In this document: positions 26,921 through 36,460 of the stretch, one piece after another | How the letters are laid out: the number at the start of each line of letters is the position of its first letter | Position numbering within the stretch: the first letter of the stretch is position 1 | Source of the DNA: Anaerolineales bacterium | GTDB taxonomy: Bacteria; Chloroflexota; Anaerolineae; Anaerolineales; UBA11579 | Direction: 5' to 3' | DNA length: 64,000 bases | NCBI GenBank assembly: GCA_016932165.1 | Contig: JAFGDK010000022.1 | Coordinates: 1 to 64,000 of the forward strand | Program-made: the position numbers and the translations under genes | Notes under the pieces: generated by a model | What the model saw: the letters and a program-made list of their open reading frames with translations, nothing else | The model's database searches: none | Told to the model about the DNA's origin: nothing

Positions 26921-27724
26921 CTATCTTACAAAATCGAGAATATGCTTTGATGCAATTTCTGGAACTTCGATTGGGAAGAAATGTCCCGCATCAGGCAGGA
27001 TAACCGAGACACTATCTGGTATTTTTGATTGCAATAAGTCCGCATTCGCTGGGGGTACAACCTTATCATCTGCACCGAATAATATTAATGTCGGCGCAGC
27101 TACCTCTGCTAATCTTCCTTCAAAGCAAGCCTCCCCCGAAACCAGCCCCAACCCAATGGCCAGTTGTGACTGGTAGCCCTGAATATCAATGGGGTTCGCC
27201 ACCCGCCAATCTACCCATTCTTGAACCATCTCTGGGTTGCTTTCTGCCCATCCTGGCGCTGTACTGACTCGCAAGCCATTCTTAAACCTGGTTATAGGAT
27301 CTGAAGCTGTATCAGACAACACAGCCCAGGCCTCAGCAGTAACCGGTACATGGTTGGGGCCTCCAAAATTGGTTGAACATAGGATTAATTTATCCACCCG
27401 TTCAGGATAATCCAGGGCAATTGCCTGGGCAATAAACCCACCCATCGAGTGCCCGGCGATCACCGCCTTGTCAATCCCCAACACTTCCAACAAACCCACA
27501 ACATCAGCTGCCAGAAGCTGAGCAGAATAAGGACCTTCTGGCTTCTCAGACTCTCCAACTCCCCGATTATCTAAAGCAATCACCAAGCATTCATCTGCCA
27601 GCAAAGGCACCATCTTATGCCATTGCCACATCGGGTAACCCAATCCAGAGATTAACACCACAGGTGTGCCTTCCCCAGCAATTTGGTAATTCAGGATGAT
27701 TCCATTTACTTTAACCTTTGGCAT
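26921..27724 (-). CDS. Alpha/beta hydrolase
   Basis: This 267-residue hydrolase has the oxyanion strand VVLISGLGYPMWQW, the nucleophile elbow IAGHSMGGFIA (Ser about residue 93), an acid near LFGADDKVVPP and the catalytic His in LPDAGHFFPIE. The overall pattern resembles 3-oxoadipate enol-lactonase-type hydrolases. AGGAAAGGA precedes the ATG. It is the last gene of the catabolic run before livK. Likely substrate: an ester or lactone intermediate of the same pathway (inferred). Confidence 0.88.
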   Translation of the reverse strand: MPKVKVNGIILNYQIAGEGTPVVLISGLGYPMWQWHKMVPLLADECLVIALDNRGVGESEKPEGPYSAQLLAADVVGLLEVLGIDKAVIAGHSMGGFIAQAIALDYPERVDKLILCSTNFGGPNHVPVTAEAWAVLSDTASDPITRFKNGLRVSTAPGWAESNPEMVQEWVDWRVANPIDIQGYQSQLAIGLGLVSGEACFEGRLAEVAAPTLILFGADDKVVPPANADLLQSKIPDSVSVILPDAGHFFPIEVPEIASKHILDFVR

Positions 27725-27764
27725 CTTCTATCCTTTCCTGATCCTAAAGTACCGCCACGATCAA

Positions 27765-30185
27765 TTAATCGGAGAAATCCAATGCACCAATTTCAGACAC
27801 CCATCTTCCATTCGCGGCTCTTTGCAGCGAGAGTGTCATCAACCCGTGATGATCTGTCTTGCTGTAACTGATCTGAGGCAGGACCCCACCCGTCCATCTC
27901 TCCAAACTCTCCAAGGCTTCAATAAATCTACTCCGGGAAGGGTTTGGGCCAGCGCGCCGCAAACCTTCCACAACTACCTGGGCAGCGGCATATCCAATCC
28001 GGTTATGGGTGCTTGGCAGCGTTCCGGGATATTTCCGTTCTAACAATTTCTTGAAGAGTCTTTCACCCCGATGGCTTCTCGGCCCGCTTGGATACGCCGC
28101 AGTTCTCACACCTTCGCTTGCTTCCCAACCAGACAACTGGAGAAGTTCCGTGCCTGAGATCACATAACTACCGAGCCAATTCGGTTTGAAACTAATCTTC
28201 AAAGCGCTTTCCAGTAGATCAGCAGCTGGTTTCACATAGGTGAAAAGCATCACCAGGTCTGGATCTGCATGCGCCAACTTTGCCGCCCATTCCTCGCTGT
28301 TATAATCTCCATCACTGTGGGTGATCTGCACCACCAGTTCAATGCCTTCCTTTTTCAGGCTGGTAATAAATGATCTGGCTCCTTCCTGACCGTAATGATC
28401 ATCCACTGAAACCACCGCGGCTTTTTTCGCCCCTAAAAAGTCAACAGCATACTTTGCCAGGAGTCTTCCCTCAACTTCGTACGATGGCTGCAAGGCAAAA
28501 TATGTTGGCTTAACAGGATTAGACCACACCGAAATACCGCTGTGTGGTGAGATCACAGGCACCTCATTTTCAAGAAAATAATCCATAACCGCCAGATTGG
28601 GGGACGTACCCAGGGGGCTAACAATGGCAAACACCTGGTCCTCTTCCACTAGTTTTTTGCCTGCATTAATCGCTCTCTTAGGGTCAAAACCATGGTCTTC
28701 GACGATTAATTCGATTTTTTTTCCGTGAATACCCCCCCAATAATTGATATGTTCATAATAAGTTGAAAATCCACGATAAGCGTCTATCCCAATATCTGCC
28801 TGCTGACCTGAAAGATCGCATAGCGTCCCTAATTTTATCGTGCCCAGATCAGTCCTTTCAGAAAATCCTGGCACTGCCAGATTAGGAACAATTTTCAAGC
28901 GTTCTGCCTCTTCCCTGATCCAATCGCGGAAATCTGGATGTGCGATCTGGATGAGAGCTTCCATTCGCTGTTTGACGTTAAGCCCTCGCAGCCTGGCAAT
29001 CCCAAATTCTGTCACGATCGTATCCACATCCTGACCCGCGATCGTCACCTCTGCGCCAGGGCTGAGCATAGGAACAATCGTCGATATTGTTCCGCCCTTA
29101 GCGGTAGAATGCAGGGCGATAATCCCACGCCCCCCTTCCGCCATCTGCGCCCCCCGGTGTGTATCCAGCTGCCCGCCGGTTCCGCTGTAATGCCTTGGTC
29201 CAATACTCTGGGAACAGACCTGCCCGTTGATATCCACCTGCAGGGCGGTATTTACACTCACCATCTTATAATTTTTGGCAATCGTGTAAGGATCATTTGT
29301 CACCTTGCCCTGCTGGAACTCAACGCCCAAATTATTATCGAGGAAATCATACAATTTTTGTGAGCCCAGTGCAAATGCTCCAACCATCTTTCCTGGCCAG
29401 AGCGTTTTCTTCCGGCCAGTTACCACGCCCGCCTCATATAGGTCCACCATCCCATCAGTGAACATCTCAGTGTGAATTCCCAAATCTCGCCGCTCAAGTA
29501 AAAACGCAGTGATCGCGTTAGGAATCCCGCCAATTCCCAATTGCAATGTTGCCCCATCATCAATCAGTTCAGCAATATGCCCCCCAATCTCCCTCTCCCA
29601 CTCGCTCGGCGGAGCAGAGGGCAGCTCAAACAACGGCACGTGGTTTTCAACCAGATAATCCACTTCAGAGATATGGATATGAGTATCGCCCAACGTCCAA
29701 GGTAGGTTTTCATTGATCTCCAGGATCACCAGGTCCGCCGCCTCAATTAACATTTTTTCAATTACCAGGGAAGTGGAGAGCGACAGATACCCCCTATTGT
29801 CTGGTGGCGTAGCTGTCCCCCAAAACACATCCAATTGATTACCAGCAGCCTCCAGTCGTACCTTTGCTGCCGCATGAAGGTTATTGGGAATATACGAAAT
29901 CCGCCCCTGTGGATGAACTGCCCGGTCGGGTGCCCCGTAGAACCAGTTTTCCACGAAGAAATGCCCAGCCATCTCCGGTTTGATTACAAAATCATATTCC
30001 CGCAGTGGCAGACAGACCCATATCTTGACATCATAAAGCCGTCCCCTGTGCTGTCCCAGTTCAGTTAACAACCCAACTGGTTCAGCAGCAGCCATACTGG
30101 TCCCAATTACATGATGTGATTGGGTCATCCCAACGGCATCCGGAATCGAGATCAACTTATCGTGGAAAATTTTTTTAATACTCAT
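27765..30185 (-). CDS. CoA-transferase fused to a periplasmic-binding-protein domain
   Basis: This 806-residue protein has no signal peptide. Residues about 1-435 are an acetyl-CoA hydrolase / 4-hydroxybutyrate CoA-transferase: NLPWTLGDTHIHISEVD, GATLQLGIGGIPNAI, HTEMFTDGMVDL with the probable catalytic Glu near 237, YSGTGGQLDTHRGA and FGIARLRGLNVKQR. Residues about 445-800 are a type I periplasmic binding fold of the LivK family, starting IKLGTLCDLSGQQADIG and continuing with VEDHGFDPKRAINAGKKL and VSVDDHYGQEGA. There is no stop or frameshift at the junction. A ligand-binding domain that is normally exported is here part of a cytosolic enzyme, which suggests allosteric sensing of a pathway compound (inferred). 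It lies four genes' breadth from a real livK. Confidence 0.92.
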   Translation of the reverse strand: MSIKKIFHDKLISIPDAVGMTQSHHVIGTSMAAAEPVGLLTELGQHRGRLYDVKIWVCLPLREYDFVIKPEMAGHFFVENWFYGAPDRAVHPQGRISYIPNNLHAAAKVRLEAAGNQLDVFWGTATPPDNRGYLSLSTSLVIEKMLIEAADLVILEINENLPWTLGDTHIHISEVDYLVENHVPLFELPSAPPSEWEREIGGHIAELIDDGATLQLGIGGIPNAITAFLLERRDLGIHTEMFTDGMVDLYEAGVVTGRKKTLWPGKMVGAFALGSQKLYDFLDNNLGVEFQQGKVTNDPYTIAKNYKMVSVNTALQVDINGQVCSQSIGPRHYSGTGGQLDTHRGAQMAEGGRGIIALHSTAKGGTISTIVPMLSPGAEVTIAGQDVDTIVTEFGIARLRGLNVKQRMEALIQIAHPDFRDWIREEAERLKIVPNLAVPGFSERTDLGTIKLGTLCDLSGQQADIGIDAYRGFSTYYEHINYWGGIHGKKIELIVEDHGFDPKRAINAGKKLVEEDQVFAIVSPLGTSPNLAVMDYFLENEVPVISPHSGISVWSNPVKPTYFALQPSYEVEGRLLAKYAVDFLGAKKAAVVSVDDHYGQEGARSFITSLKKEGIELVVQITHSDGDYNSEEWAAKLAHADPDLVMLFTYVKPAADLLESALKISFKPNWLGSYVISGTELLQLSGWEASEGVRTAAYPSGPRSHRGERLFKKLLERKYPGTLPSTHNRIGYAAAQVVVEGLRRAGPNPSRSRFIEALESLERWTGGVLPQISYSKTDHHGLMTLSLQRAANGRWVSEIGALDFSD

Positions 30186-30218
30186 ATCTCAGTTTAATTG
30201 AGAACGGTTTCTCACTGG

Positions 30219-31034
30219 TTACAACCTTTGTTCATTCGCGCTTTGTTTTGCAAGGAACCCTAATACTATCGAATTAAATTCCTCTGGCCTCTCCCAGCAG
30301 CTGGCATGGCCAGCCCCATCAAGGATGTGAAGCTCAGCATGTGGAATCCCGCTGAATAGTATCTGGGAATACTTCAATCCTTTCAGAATATCCTTGCCGC
30401 CTACAATAATACAGGTAGGAGCCGATATTTCACCCAGCCTTGAAGTGAAATCTACTTCCAGGAAAGCCTCGCACAGCCGGAGGATGGCTTGAAAGTCCAA
30501 CAAAGCATACCGCTCCTTGGATGCCTCCAGGAGAGCAGTGTTCGTCTCAATGAACTCAGCGCTGAAATTCCACGGGACCGTCGCGTTGAAAAACCCCAAA
30601 GGATCACCAAGGCGCAATGCATCCATCCAGGCCTGGATTACGATCCGTAATTCAGGCCGTACCTCACAGACCGTATCAACTAAAATCAGGCTGCGGGTTT
30701 TTTCAGGAAAATCCAGCGCAAATGCCTGTGCAACCTCACCACCATACGATATTCCAGCAATATGGGCGGTCTGAATGCCCAGCCCTGCCAGCAATCCAGA
30801 CAGATCCTCTGCGTGGACCGCCATGGAATAACCCTTTTCTGGGTGGTCAGATTGCCCCTGTCCCCGGCAGTCATATTGCAAAACGCGGTAACCCTTTGAT
30901 AATGTCTTGGTTTGATACACCCAACTGGTAGCCGCATTCATGATGATCCCGTTATTCAAAACCAGCACAGGTGCGGCTTCCGGCCCGTGAAGTTCGTAAT
31001 ACAGATTAATTCCATTAACCTTGATTTTGGCCAT
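30219..31034 (-). CDS. Alpha/beta hydrolase
   Basis: This 271-residue protein resembles the hydrolase at 26921 (same N-terminal pattern KVNGINLYYELHG). The oxyanion region is VLVLNNGIIMNAATSW. The nucleophile elbow is IAGISYGGEVA, the usual His before Ser being Ile. The acid lies near IVGGKDILKG and the catalytic His in LDGAGHASCWE. It lies between the DUF35 gene (8 bases) and the CoA-transferase fusion (33 bases) in one operon. Specific substrate unknown. Confidence 0.87.
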   Translation of the reverse strand: MAKIKVNGINLYYELHGPEAAPVLVLNNGIIMNAATSWVYQTKTLSKGYRVLQYDCRGQGQSDHPEKGYSMAVHAEDLSGLLAGLGIQTAHIAGISYGGEVAQAFALDFPEKTRSLILVDTVCEVRPELRIVIQAWMDALRLGDPLGFFNATVPWNFSAEFIETNTALLEASKERYALLDFQAILRLCEAFLEVDFTSRLGEISAPTCIIVGGKDILKGLKYSQILFSGIPHAELHILDGAGHASCWERPEEFNSIVLGFLAKQSANEQRL

Positions 31035-31042
31035 TTAAGTCT

Positions 31043-31459
31043 CTATTTCACATCAAAAGCCAGGAAAGTCTTCTTTTCCTCTCCTTCACCTCGCTCCAGG
31101 AATACCGCTTCCACTGGTGCGCCGATCTTTATCGTCTCTGGCAAAGCAGTGTTCACTCCCAAAATTTGGGCGCTGATCGAGAGTCCGTTTTCTAGTTTCA
31201 CAATCCCTGAGCAATGCGGGTTCTCTCTTCCATACCCTGCTTCAATCATCGCGGTTGAAGCAATATAAACGATCGTAAATGCTTCCAATGTGCCGTTGGT
31301 CCCTGCCTCTACCCATTCCAAATTATCGCTGTAACAATTGGTGCACATCGGCTTGGGCGGCAAATACATCCTGCCGCATTCCTCACACCTGGATGCCATC
31401 AACTTGTGAGACGCCAGTTTTTCATCAAACCCGGCCTTGTTAAATCTCTGCTCTGTCAT
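31043..31459 (-). CDS. DUF35 OB-fold / zinc-ribbon thiolase partner
   Basis: This 138-residue protein has a rubredoxin-like zinc ribbon CEECGRMYLPPKPMCTNC (four Cys) followed by an OB-fold (GTLEAFTIVYIAST...HCSGIVKLENGLSIS). DUF35 proteins bind SCP2-type thiolases and shuttle acyl-CoA; in archaea they join thiolase to HMG-CoA synthase. It starts three bases after the thiolase stop, which supports such a pair. Confidence 0.9.
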   Translation of the reverse strand: MTEQRFNKAGFDEKLASHKLMASRCEECGRMYLPPKPMCTNCYSDNLEWVEAGTNGTLEAFTIVYIASTAMIEAGYGRENPHCSGIVKLENGLSISAQILGVNTALPETIKIGAPVEAVFLERGEGEEKKTFLAFDVK

Positions 31460-31462
31460 TGC

Positions 31463-32728
31463 CTACCTCCTCCCAAAGATGTGTACTGTACAGGTTCCGC
31501 CAGTACCGCCGACATTATGAGTTAACCCAAACTCCAACTCACCTGCAACCTGGCGATCCCCTGCCAACCCCCTCATCTGTTTCCAGATTTCGATAACTTG
31601 CCCGGCGCCAGAAGCCCCGACTGGATGCCCTTTTGATTTCAACCCCCCAGAGGTATTGATCGGCTTTTCTCCGGTTCGCCCGGTGACCCCCGTTTCAGCT
31701 GCTCTGTAGCCCTCGCCTTCCGGGAAGAAACCCAGATCTTCGATGGCGATCACTTCAGCAATCGTAAAACAGTCATGCACCTCAGCAACCTGGATATCAG
31801 CCGGGGTCACCCCGGACATCAGGTATGCCTGCCTTGCAGCTTCTCGCGCAGCCCGCAATCCAGTTAGATTTTCACGCTCATGCAAAGCGACATCACTGGC
31901 CTGTCCGGTTCCAAGAATATATAAAGGATCTTCGCTAAATTTATTCGCCAAATCTTCGCTGACAAGCAACAATGCCGCAGCCCCATCCGAGATCGGAGAG
32001 CAGTCAAACAGGCGCATAGGCCAGGCAATGATCGGATTCGCCCGGGCATCTTGCAAGAAGGCAATTTCATTTTCCCAGACCGGGATTGGCAGACCTCTCG
32101 CCTCTGACTTGGCAATTTTATCATCCATCACCTGACGGATGGTTTTCCCAAACTGGGCTTTATCATTCAAAGCGCCATTTTCATGGTTCTTGATGCCCAC
32201 TTTCATAAAGGATTCAGGGGTTGCCCCAAACTTGTGCATGTAGGAGGTCGCCATTGAGGCATAGAAACCAGGGAATGTAAAACCGGCAGGGATCTCATAG
32301 AGCATATCGCTTGCAGTTGCCAACGTATCTGTCACTTCGGCAGTCGGCAGGTCAGTCATCTTTTCAATTCCACCCACCAGGACAATATCTGCAACTCCAG
32401 AGGCAATTGCGAGGATCCCCTGCCGGAGGGCCACACCACTGCTGGCACAAGCATCTTCCACTCTAACAGCAGGTTTTGGTGCCAAACCCACCCACTCTGC
32501 CATGATCGGGGCAGTATGTCCTTGGCCTTCAAACAAATCACTTGAAAAGTTGCCAATATACAATGCATCAACCTCAGCAGGATTAAATCCCTTATCAACA
32601 GAATCCCGCATCTCCAAAAAAGCTTCCACAAACAAATCTCTAGTGGATTTTCCTGGAAAAGCGCCGAATTTACTCATTCCAGCTCCCACTACAGCAACGC
32701 CTCGAGAAAGGGGGCGAAATTTAGCCAT
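31463..32728 (-). CDS. Thiolase family protein (SCP2-type)
   Basis: The start at ATG 32728 (MAKFRPLSRG) has a textbook AAGGAG seven bases ahead; the ORF extends further to 32749 but lacks an RBS. The protein has 421 residues. VAVVGAGMSKFG opens it; VEDACASSGVALRQG holds the acylated Cys; EVHDCFTIAEV and INTSGGLKSKGHPVGASG hold the His motifs; HNVGGTGGTCTVHIF closes it in the manner of archaeal/SCP2 thiolases. It probably cleaves or forms a 3-oxoacyl-CoA. The DUF35 partner follows at once. Confidence 0.92.
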   Translation of the reverse strand: MAKFRPLSRGVAVVGAGMSKFGAFPGKSTRDLFVEAFLEMRDSVDKGFNPAEVDALYIGNFSSDLFEGQGHTAPIMAEWVGLAPKPAVRVEDACASSGVALRQGILAIASGVADIVLVGGIEKMTDLPTAEVTDTLATASDMLYEIPAGFTFPGFYASMATSYMHKFGATPESFMKVGIKNHENGALNDKAQFGKTIRQVMDDKIAKSEARGLPIPVWENEIAFLQDARANPIIAWPMRLFDCSPISDGAAALLLVSEDLANKFSEDPLYILGTGQASDVALHERENLTGLRAAREAARQAYLMSGVTPADIQVAEVHDCFTIAEVIAIEDLGFFPEGEGYRAAETGVTGRTGEKPINTSGGLKSKGHPVGASGAGQVIEIWKQMRGLAGDRQVAGELEFGLTHNVGGTGGTCTVHIFGRR

Positions 32729-32793
32729 CTTGAATCTCCTTATTTTCATTGGTGAATTCTGGCCAAATCACCAGGCCAGAATCGCTAAATCTG

Positions 32794-33855
32794 TTAGGCC
32801 AACACCTTCTTAAAAATATCCATGAACTCCTGCGGTTTTTCCACGAACGGAGTGTGGGCTGTATCTGCCATCACAAACTCTTCAAAATCACCGCCTTTAG
32901 CTTTATAAGATTCCAGCAAATATCGTGTCTGGCTCACCATTGGCTGAGGCGGATATACATCCAATCCCGGCCACCCTGGAACCAGCCCCATCTGACCCAA
33001 AGTGCCAAAATCAAACAGTGAAGTATCCGAGACAATCTGATCAGCCTCTCCCCTGATCCAGAGAACAAAAGGCTTTGGTTCTGCTGCCAGGAACTTTTCA
33101 ACGCTGTCTCCCACATATTTTGGAGAGATCGCATTGATCGGACCGAACCTGCCTGGGGCAACATTTGGCCAGTTCCCTGAAGGAACCATATCACCCGGAT
33201 ATCTATCCGCACCGATTTTCTCTGTTAAGAGCGATGACAGCAAATCTTCCTCGCGTTCAGGCACAAACGGCGGCTTCCAGTAGAAACTGTTCATTACCAC
33301 CCGCGGGGATGCCTGCGGGTTGTCGCTCGAACGGTCTCCTTCACCAATCAGGCGCGGAAAATCCGGATTGACAATCCCACCCCCAGAACCGGCAAAATCT
33401 TCATAGCAGGGCTGTCCATCTACGCCCTTGCTGCCGCCAAACCCGAATATCGATCCTGGATTCACCACGGTGGCACTCAGAACACGCTCTGGATGGGCGG
33501 CAACCATTCCAAAGACAAGAGTGCCGCCCATCGAATGACCGATCAAATGAAATTTTTGAACCGCAAGAGTATCAAGCAGGTCAGCAAGGTCATCAATCCA
33601 GTCACCCATCCCGCGTTCAGCATCAATCACTTTGTCCTCAGTATCACCATACCCACGCAGGTCAGGTGCTAATCCCCGGTAACCCTCCGGGAGCATCAAC
33701 ATGATCTCTTCCCAAAAAGTAGCTGAGGATGCATTCCCATGCAAAAAAAGCACAGGGGCTCCATCCGCAGGGCCGCTAAACAGCACGTGGGTTTTTATTC
33801 GGGAGGTCTCTACCATTTTAGAGTCAATCCCATCCAAAGTTGGCACACTAGACAT
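32794..33855 (-). CDS. Alpha/beta hydrolase, long form
   Basis: The start at ATG 33855 has AAAGGAG ahead of it, which lies in the end of the ligase gene; a GTG at 33861 overlapping the ligase stop is the alternative. It has 353 residues: the oxyanion segment is LFLHGNASSATFWEE, the nucleophile elbow LIGHSMGGTLVFG, the acid region WIRGEADQIVSD and the catalytic His TAHTPFVEKP. An extra lid of about 90 residues lies between the elbow and the acid. Third hydrolase of the locus. Confidence 0.88.
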   Translation of the reverse strand: MSSVPTLDGIDSKMVETSRIKTHVLFSGPADGAPVLFLHGNASSATFWEEIMLMLPEGYRGLAPDLRGYGDTEDKVIDAERGMGDWIDDLADLLDTLAVQKFHLIGHSMGGTLVFGMVAAHPERVLSATVVNPGSIFGFGGSKGVDGQPCYEDFAGSGGGIVNPDFPRLIGEGDRSSDNPQASPRVVMNSFYWKPPFVPEREEDLLSSLLTEKIGADRYPGDMVPSGNWPNVAPGRFGPINAISPKYVGDSVEKFLAAEPKPFVLWIRGEADQIVSDTSLFDFGTLGQMGLVPGWPGLDVYPPQPMVSQTRYLLESYKAKGGDFEEFVMADTAHTPFVEKPQEFMDIFKKVLA

Positions 33856-33857
33856 TT

Positions 33858-35411
33858 TCACTCCTTTCCAATCAATTGGTTTCGCAACTCGCGCTTTAAA
33901 ATTTTACCCATCCCAGAAAGTGGCAGCGCATCCATGACTGCCACACCTTTCGGAACCTTATAACTCGCCAGGTGTTCCTTCATGTACGCGATTAATTCTT
34001 CCCCGCTTACCTTGGCATCCGGCTTGAGCACAACACAGGCGTGCCCCACCTCTCCCCAGCGTTCATCTGGCAGACCAATGACTGCACACATTTGAACCGC
34101 AGGATGCCGATAGAGCACGTTTTCAATTTCTACAGGATAAACATTCTCACCCCCCGAGATGAACATATCCTTCTTGCGGTCCCGCACATAGAAGTACCAC
34201 TCGTTATCGTATTCGACAATATCGCCAGTGTGGAACCAGCCATCTTCATCAAACACCTCTGCGAATGCTTCCGGATTTTGCCAGTACCCCGAACATCCGC
34301 TGGGGCCTTTCAGAAGCAACTCGCCAGCCATATTGGGGCCTAGCGGCTTATTGTCCTCATCAACTACCCTTACATCCACAAAAAAGTTCGGCCGGCCGAT
34401 GCTGCCTGCTTTGCGCACTGCATCCTCAGGCGGCAAGGCGAACAAACCGGGACCGTATTCTGTCATCCCAAAACCCTGTTTGAACCGCACATTTTTTTCG
34501 GTAGTGAATTTTTCGACCAGGGGAACGGGGAGCGGAGCTCCCCCACTAGTGCAGAATCTCAAGCTGCTGAGGTCTGAACTCTCCCAATTTTCTGCCTGAG
34601 TCAAGAACTGATACATCGTCGGCACGCCGGCAAATACGGTTACCTGCTCGCGTTCGATTAAATCCAAAACTTGCTCCGCATCAAACTGCCGTGTCAGGAT
34701 CGTGGTATTCCCAAACAATATTTGTGATGAGATATAGGTAAAGAGACCTCCTGTGTGGAACAGCGGGAACACGCACAAGTAAACATCGCCGTGCGTAATA
34801 TCATGTATCACTGTATTCAACACATTCCAACATATCTGCCTGTGGCTTATCTGCGCGCCCTTCGGTAAGCCGGTTGTCCCACCAGTGAACAGAAGACAGG
34901 CAATATCCTCCCTCTCCAAAGTTTCACAGGTCACCGGCGAGGTTGGAGACCCTTCAAGAACCTCATCATAAAGCAGACTGCCTTGAATCCCAGTTCCCTC
35001 TATATGAAGGTAGTAACTTATCTTAGCTGGGGTATCGACTGTGGCTAAAAATATCTCATTAACCTCACTGAGAAAATCATCTGAGTAGATCAGCACGTTT
35101 GGCGAAGTCTGTTCAATTAATGAGAGATTTTCTCTCCAGTGCAGCCGCCAATTTAGCGCGGTATGGATCGTACCCAATTTAGCACAGGCGTAAAAACAGT
35201 CCAAATGCTCGATCCCATCTCTGGCAAGGATTGCCACCCGGTCGCCCTTTCGGACGCCCGCCACATCCTGAAGCCAGTTTGCCAGCCGGTTCACTCGCCG
35301 ATTCCACTGTCTGTATGTCAGACGAATTTCAGGGACCTTCCCAGCATCAATGATTGCTAAATTGTCTGGAGAGTAGATTTCCCGCCGGCCCAGATAATCA
35401 CCTATATACAT
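33858..35411 (-). CDS. Acyl-CoA synthetase (AMP-forming)
   Basis: This 517-residue ANL-superfamily enzyme has the phosphate loop LLFTGGTTGLPKGAQ, the aromatic motif QGFGMTEYGPGLFALP, GELLLKGPSGCSGYW, the hinge WFHTGDIVEYDNEWYFYVRDRKKDMFISGGENV (hinge Asp/Arg in two pieces) and the C-terminal lysine of MGKILKRELR. It activates a carboxylic acid to its CoA thioester via an acyl-adenylate. The position between KAS III and the thiolase suggests that it charges the imported substrate or a cleavage product. Confidence 0.93.
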   Translation of the reverse strand: MYIGDYLGRREIYSPDNLAIIDAGKVPEIRLTYRQWNRRVNRLANWLQDVAGVRKGDRVAILARDGIEHLDCFYACAKLGTIHTALNWRLHWRENLSLIEQTSPNVLIYSDDFLSEVNEIFLATVDTPAKISYYLHIEGTGIQGSLLYDEVLEGSPTSPVTCETLEREDIACLLFTGGTTGLPKGAQISHRQICWNVLNTVIHDITHGDVYLCVFPLFHTGGLFTYISSQILFGNTTILTRQFDAEQVLDLIEREQVTVFAGVPTMYQFLTQAENWESSDLSSLRFCTSGGAPLPVPLVEKFTTEKNVRFKQGFGMTEYGPGLFALPPEDAVRKAGSIGRPNFFVDVRVVDEDNKPLGPNMAGELLLKGPSGCSGYWQNPEAFAEVFDEDGWFHTGDIVEYDNEWYFYVRDRKKDMFISGGENVYPVEIENVLYRHPAVQMCAVIGLPDERWGEVGHACVVLKPDAKVSGEELIAYMKEHLASYKVPKGVAVMDALPLSGMGKILKRELRNQLIGKE

Positions 35412-35445
35412 CTACCAACCTCCGATCTACATTCAAGCGGAATTA

Positions 35446-36444
35446 TCAACCCGTCCACTTCCAAACCGAGGAAGCCATACTGATCCCACCACCACTGGCA
35501 CAGAACACGATCACATCCCCTGGTTTAGGTCCCCTTCCATGGGTAATTGCATCGTCAAGCGCCATGATTACACATGGCGAGCCAGTGTACCCCCATTTAT
35601 CCATCACCCAATACGTTTTTTCAATTGGCTGCTTTAGCAATTCCATCATATATTCAATTGTGCGCAAATTCAGCTGCGTCCACAGGAACAAATCTACATC
35701 ATCGTAACTTAAATTCACCTTGTCCAATGCGCCTTTTACAAGCAAAGGCCAGTATTCTGTATTGAATGTTTTGGGGAACTTGCGAACAAATTCCACTTTC
35801 GGGGGGCCAAATTTTTCAATATTCTCTGGCGTTGCCGGGCGGTTTACACCGCCAGTGTAGATACCGAGTGCATCGTGAAACTCCCCCTTGGCCAAAAGAT
35901 TGCTCGCCAGAAATCCGGGTTCTTCCCCGATACCCAATAGAGCAGCCCCAGCTCCATCAGCGAACAAGTTGGCGGTTTTCTTATCCTGGAAATCCAGGTA
36001 CCGGCTCATCCCATAACCGCCCGTCACCAGCACATATTCTGCCGATGGTTCGGTCGCCAAATACCGGGCCCCCAGATCCAAAGCAGTCACCCATCCCGCG
36101 CACGCACTGTTTACATCGTAACATCCTGCATTTACCACCCCCAGTTTGTGCTGTACCACAATCGAAGTGCTGGGGGATAAATAATCCGGTGTATCAGTCG
36201 AGACGATCACCAACCCAATCTGTTCAGGGGAAACCCCGGCTTTCTCCATTGCCCGTTTGCCGGCCTCAACAATCAGATCAGAGGTGGTCTGGCCGTCCAC
36301 CATCCAGCGCCTTTCCAAAATGCCTACATTTGCCTCCAGCCATTCGCTGGTGCTGACCCCCATGATTTCATCGATCTCAGCATTTGTAACTACACGCTCT
36401 GGCACATAACTACCTGTTGAAATAATCTGTGCAACCCTTGCCAT
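35446..36444 (-). CDS. KAS III-like protein lacking the catalytic His and Asn
   Basis: The start at ATG 36444 (MARVAQIISTGSYVPERVV) is preceded by GGGAGAG; 332 residues. It follows FabH over its length: GILERRW, STDTPDYLSPST and the nucleophile VNSACAGW. The usual PHQANLR reads FLWTQLNLR, so the His is Thr, and the HGNTSAAS region reads KWGYTGSPC, so the Asn is Tyr. The pair that drives decarboxylative condensation is therefore absent while the acyl-accepting Cys remains. It may be an acyl-transferase or a thioester-cleaving enzyme rather than a fatty-acid initiator. It follows the SDR gene by 16 bases. Confidence 0.88.
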   Translation of the reverse strand: MARVAQIISTGSYVPERVVTNAEIDEIMGVSTSEWLEANVGILERRWMVDGQTTSDLIVEAGKRAMEKAGVSPEQIGLVIVSTDTPDYLSPSTSIVVQHKLGVVNAGCYDVNSACAGWVTALDLGARYLATEPSAEYVLVTGGYGMSRYLDFQDKKTANLFADGAGAALLGIGEEPGFLASNLLAKGEFHDALGIYTGGVNRPATPENIEKFGPPKVEFVRKFPKTFNTEYWPLLVKGALDKVNLSYDDVDLFLWTQLNLRTIEYMMELLKQPIEKTYWVMDKWGYTGSPCVIMALDDAITHGRGPKPGDVIVFCASGGGISMASSVWKWTG

Positions 36445-36460
36445 CAGATTCTCTCCCAGA

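Noticed and set aside
25822-26950. Two plus-strand frames of about 245 codons opposite livK
   Set aside because: They are antisense shadows; livK has a lipoprotein signal, a binding-protein fold and an RBS, while the frames have none of these.
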